From a virus, in the IMG/VR virus record IMGVR_UViG_3300049740_001473, positions 1 through 50,062 of that record: DNA of 50,062 nucleotides; one strand, 5' to 3'. Numbering within the stretch: the first letter of the stretch is position 1; every line of letters begins with the position of its first letter. A program made the position numbers and the translations under genes. The notes below the pieces were generated by a model. It was not told where the DNA came from. It searched no databases and worked only from the letters and a program-made list of their open reading frames with translations. This document shows positions 25,201 to 31,200 of this stretch, in pieces.

Positions 25201-28200
25201 CGGTACAATTAACGCAACAAGCGGTACTATTACTGGAACTACTTTAGGTAGTACATCAAGTAGAGTTACAATAGAAGCTGATAACATCGGTGTTAGTGGT
25301 CTAATTACAGGTGACATTAGTGGTTCTATAACAAGTAGTAACGTTACAATTACTGGTGGTACAATTAATACTACGCCAATCGGTGGCGCAAGTGCTGCTA
25401 CAGCAGATGTTATTAGAGGTACTGTAATCACAGCAGAAACTAACTTTGTTGGAAATATTACAGGTAACGTTACATCAACTGGTACATCTACATTCGATGG
25501 CATAGACGTAAGCGGCGGCGAGATAGACGGTACAATAATAGGTGGTAACGATCCTGCAAACATAACTGGTTTGGTGATTGAAGCGGACACAGAATTTAGA
25601 GGAAACATTGTTGCTGCATCAGGATCAAGTTCATTTACAGATTTAACTGTAAATGGAAATATTACCAACACAGGTTCGACAAGTACTGCAACGTTTAGAG
25701 ATTTAAGTGTAGTTGGTAACTTTGTTCCTAACGCTCTTAATGTTACTACTGATGCAGACATAGGCGGCAACTTAACTGTTGGCGGCACTGCACAGTTTGA
25801 CACAACTCTATTACAAGTTAATCAAGCTGCAACAGGCGCACCGGCAGGTTCACTAACAGCAGGTATTGAAGTAAGTAGAGGTAGTTCTCCAGCTAAAAGA
25901 CTTAACTGGGACGAAGGTGGATCGACATGGACAGTAAGTACTGAGAAATTTACAGCAGGTACATTCGAAGCTACTACTACAATTACTGCCCCAACTGTAA
26001 CTGCTGATGTAACTGGTGACTTAACTGGTCTAGCAGATAGAGCAGATAAATTAGAAACAACAAGAACAATTGCGTTAGCTGGCGATGTTGCAGGTAGTAT
26101 TGGATTTGACGGTACTTCAAATGTAACTATCAATACAACAATACAACCTAACAGTGTAGATATTGTTGCAGATACAACAGGCGATTATGCAAGAACTGTA
26201 ACTGTAAGTGGCAATGGTTTGTCAATTACTGGAACACAGGGACACGATATAGCTTATGAAGTAATATCAAATGCAGTTTCAACTAACACAGCAAGTACAA
26301 TAGTATTTAGAGATGCATTTGGTGCATTTAATGCAGGCGACATAACAGGTTCGCTTATTACTGCTAACACTAGATTAGACGGCATTACAAGAGGTAATGT
26401 ACAATCTACTGCTGACGGTGCATTTGCAGCAGGTGTTACACTTGTAAATGCGGCAGACAGAACATTAGATAATATTAAAGATATCACTTCTGAAGATGGT
26501 ACATTTGATACAATCGACATTAATGGTGGTAATATAGACGGTACTGTAATCGGTAGCGCAACACCAGCAGCAGGTACGTTCCTTGCAGTAGAAGGTACAA
26601 CTATTGAAGCAACAACAGGATTTACTGGAGATTTAACAGGCGATGTGCTTGCAAGTGATGCAAGTGTAATACTTAATCATACAGCAAAATCAGTTAATGC
26701 AACAAACTTAGATGGTATACTAGGTGCTAATACAGCATCGGCTGCAACAGTAACAACACTAGCAGCAAGTGGCGCAGTAACTCTTACAGCAGGCACAGCA
26801 TCTAACTCAACTACAACAGGTACACTTGTTGTAACAGGCGGTGCAGGCGTAAGTGGCACAGTAAGTGCAGGACAATTTGTTGGTCCTGTACAAGGTGCTT
26901 TAGTTGGCACAGTTGGTGCAGGCGGAATTTCAAATAGAAACTCAGGTGAATTTACAACTGTAAATACTGATAGTAATGTTGTAGTTGGCGGATCACTTAC
27001 TGTTAACTCTGCAACATCAACATTTAGTACTGTTGATATTAATGGCGGCGCAATAGACGGAACACGTATAGGTGGTGCTACACCTGATAACGCAGACTTC
27101 TTAGATGTAGAAGGCACAACAATTACAGCATCTACAGGGTTTGTAGGTAACATTACTGCACCGTCAGGTGGTACAGTAGGAACATCCACACTACATGATT
27201 TAGATCTACAAGGTGACTTAACTGTAGCAAGCGGAAATATTATATTTGGTGCCAACACTGTAATTGACAATAGTAGAAATGCTACGTTTAATAACTTAAC
27301 TGTACAAGGTACATTCTTACCAAACACATTAAATGTTACATCAACAGCCGTAATAGGAACAGACTTAACAGTTAATGGTGACCTTACAGTTAATGGTACA
27401 ACTACAACACTTGATACTGATAATATTACACTAGCAGATAACACAATTGTACTGAATACAGGATATTCAGGACTATCAAATGGCGCATTTACATCAGGTA
27501 TTGAAATTGACCAAAACGGTACATCAACAAGCCTACTATGGAACAACGGCACAAATACTTGGACAGTTGGTAATAAAAACTTTACAGCAACTAGCTTTAT
27601 TGCAACAACAGATTTCCAAGGTGCATTAGTTGGTAACGTTACTGGTAAAATTGGTGAAACTTCAAGAGACACAGGTAAGTTTACAACATTGGATACAACC
27701 GGAACTGTTACAGTTGGTACAAGTTTAACTGTTAACGGAGGTGTTGCAACACTTGGCAATGTTGACATAAATGGTGGTAATATAGACGGCACTGTGATAG
27801 GTAATAATGTTCCAGCAACAGTTACTGGTACAACAATTACAGCTAGCCAATTTGTAGGTCCAGTTGACGGGCATGTAACAGGTGACGTAACAGTAGAAGC
27901 AGGCGATACATTAAATGTAGACGGTATTGTAGATATTGATGCAAGCTCAGGTAATATGGATAATGTAGTTATAGGTGCAACAACACCAGTAGCTGGCACA
28001 TTTACAACTATAACCGGTAACACAAGTATAACTAGCGGAGCTACAGGAACAGGACCAATTACTGGTGGTGTTATTACAGCAGCAACAAACTTTGCAGGTG
28101 CATTAACAGGTGATGTAACAAGTTCAGGTACAAGCACATTTGAAATTGTAGAAATAGATACTAGTGCTGATATTCAAACACTTGATGTACAAGCAGGCAC

Positions 28201-31200
28201 AAATTTATTAGGAACATTAGATGTTACCGGCGCAGCAACATTTGTAAGTCAAGTTAATGTCGAAGATGATGTTATTACACTTAATTCAGATTATACAGCT
28301 GGTGCTCCGTTAACAAGCGGACAGCAAGGTATACAAGTTCTTAGAGGTGATGAAAATACTGTAAGATTTGTATGGGTAGAAAGTCAAGATAGATGGGAAA
28401 CACAAAATACTGATTTACGTGTAGGTGAGAATCTATCGGTTAACGGAACAATTATATCAACCGGCGGAGTTCAAAGCACACCAATTGGCGATGTAAATCC
28501 TAATACAGGTAAATTTACAACTCTTGAAACAACAGGCAATGTAACTATTACAGGCGATATTGATCATACAGGTGACTTTGTAACTACAAGTTCAGCAATT
28601 AAAATTGATAATGCTGAGTCTACAATGGGCAATTTGTTTGGTTCAGGTATTTATGTAGGAGCAGACGGTCTTTCAGGTAGACCAAGTATTATAGTTGGAT
28701 CAAACAGTAAATGGGAATTTAACAGAGACTTTGTTGCAACTGCCGGCAGTCAATTTATAGGCGATATAACAGGCGATGTAACAGGTAACATTACATCGTC
28801 AGGCACAAGTACATTTAGTGGTACAGTTGATCTTAATGGTGCTACAGTAAACAACGCAGCATTTAACCTAGTTGGTGATCTTACAGGTACAGCAGATGAT
28901 GCAGATGCATTGTCAAGTGCTGTAACTGTTACACTAGCAGGAGATGTAGCAGGTACTGCAACCTTTACAAATGCAGGCGATACAGCAGCAATTACAACAG
29001 TTATCCAAAACGGATCAGTTGAAAATGGAATGTTAGCAGGTGCTATTACTAATGATAAGCTTGTAAATGATTCAGTAACTATAGGTGCAACTGAAGTAGA
29101 TTTAGGCACAACTGTAACAGCATTTACAGGCCTAACTAGTTTAACTTCGACAGCAATATTTGGCGAGCTAGGTTCTCCTGCTATAAGAGGTGACATTTAC
29201 GCAACAGATATAAATGCTTCAAATACTGTTACAGCAGGTACATTTGCTGGTAATGTAAGTACATCTGGTACAAGCTTAATGGGCGCAACGATATTTAGTG
29301 GTAACGGAGTATTTAATGCAGGACTTACTGTTGCAGCAGGACAAACAGCAACAATTAACGGTGACTTAGACGTTAACGGAACTACAACATTTGCAAATAT
29401 TAGTGTTCCAGGAACATTTACTGCTGAGTCTACTGCTAACTTTAACACTGACTTTATTAAATTAAATGCACTAGGTACAGTGCAAAATGCAGGTATAACA
29501 ATTGAGCGTGGGGCTACTGATGTTTCGTTCTTCTGGGACGAATCAAATGACAAATGGTCTATATCAAGTGAAACACTTGTAGCTGGTATGGTAGAAAGTG
29601 ATGTAACAGGACATCACTATGGTGATGTAACAATTGCAGGTGGCGAAACTATTGATGTCAGTGCAGGTACAATAACTTTTGCTAACGATCAAATCAGTGG
29701 TAATGCAATTAACGGTGGTACTATTGATGCTATTACTATTACAACATTAGCAGCATCGTCTGTAAACATAGACGGTGGTGCAATTGACGGAGTTTCTATA
29801 GGTAACGCATCTAGAGGCACTGGTAAGTTTAGTACACTTGACGCAACCGGAGCAATTACTACTGACACTAATATCACAGCAACAGGATCAATAAATGGTG
29901 CAACAGTTGTTGCAAGCACATCAATGACAGCACCGTTATTTACAGGTGACGTAACTGGTGATGCAGATGGTGATCATACTGGTACATTTACAGGTACAAT
30001 GAGCGGTGCAATTGGCGGCGCATCAGACAGAAGCACTGCACACTTTAGTACAGTTGATGCATCTAATGCTACACTATCAAGTGCAGACATCAACGGTGGT
30101 ACAATTGACGGTGTTGTTATTGGTGGCGCATCACCAGGCTTAATTACAGGTACTACTATTAATGGTACTACTATTAATGCAAGTACATTTAATGGTAACA
30201 TTAATGGTAATGTTACAGGTGATGTAACAGGTAACGTAACAATTCCAGTTGGTGATACACTATCAGTTAACGGTACATTTGCAATTGATAATATGACAGT
30301 CAATCAAAACTTAACTGTAACAGGTGATATGACTGTAAACGGCACTACTACGTCTCTTAATACTGAAGAAATTAAACTTGCTGACAACTATATTCTACTA
30401 AACAGCGGTACTAGCACAGCACAAAATGCTGGTTTAGAAGTTGATCTATCAGGCGGAACAACTAAGGCATTAGAATGGACTACGTCAGGCGGCGGCAGAT
30501 GGAGTGTTGGATCTGAAGACTTTGCAGCAGCAAACTTTATTGGTGACGTAACTGGTGACGTAACTGGAAATGTAACAGGTAATGTTACTTCAACAGGAAC
30601 TTCAACATTTAGTACTGTTGATATTAACGGCGGAAACATTGACGGAACAATTATTGGCGGCACAACTAGAGCTGAAATAACTGGTACAACAATTACCGCA
30701 GACACAAGATTCTATGGTCCATTAACTGGCGATGTATCTGGTAATGTAGTAGGTAATGTTACTGGCACAGTAAGTAGTATTGCAAATCACTCAACAACTG
30801 ACTTATCAGAAGGTTCTAATCAATACTTTACAGATGCAAGAGCAAGAGCAGCAGTTAGTGTTACTGATACAGGCGGTGACGGCGGTCTTACTTACAATAG
30901 CACAAGTGGTGTGTTTACTTACACAGGTCCAACTGCATCAGAAGTAAGAGCACATATTACAGGAAGCACTGGTGTAACATTTAGTGGTGGTGCAATAAGT
31001 ATAGGACAACCTGTTGCTACAACAGATAATGTTACATTTAACGATGTTGATGTTGATGGCGACTTAACTGTTGCAGGTTCGTTGGCATTTGGTACTGTTG
31101 AAATTACAAATAGTTTAACAGTTTCAGGTAATATAACTTCGCTAGAATCAGAACAGATAGCGTTCTCTGATAACTTTATACTACTTAACGCAGTTCCGTC

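Larger units (their letters stand above)
11180..26880 (+). repeat. Dispersed G-G-V-G-I repeat family in the giant ORF
   Basis: About nine copies of a module with consensus T-x-G-(A/S)-(L/I)-x-V-x-G-G-(V/I)-G-I-(A/S)-x-x-L-x-V-G-G-x-L-x-V occur near 11200, 12190, 15820, 16740, 16850, 16940, 22200, 25130 and 26820. Three of them are almost consecutive at 16740-17030. The same phrase type is common in phage tail fibres. Confidence 0.7.
5700..30715 (+). repeat. Dispersed I-D-G-T-x-I-G repeat family in the giant ORF
   Basis: About 16 in-frame copies of a 35-45-residue module with consensus (V/I)-(D/N)-I-x-G-G-x-I-D-G-T-x-I-G, then P-A-x-x-T-G-T-T-I, then x-T-x-F-x-G-(D/N). Examples lie near 5702, 6510, 9419, 10020, 14625, 18245, 20690, 25505, 26510, 27040, 27765, 29765, 30085 and 30620. 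Spacing is irregular and copies are diverged. They commonly lead into runs of G-(D/N)-V-T-G. Confidence 0.75.
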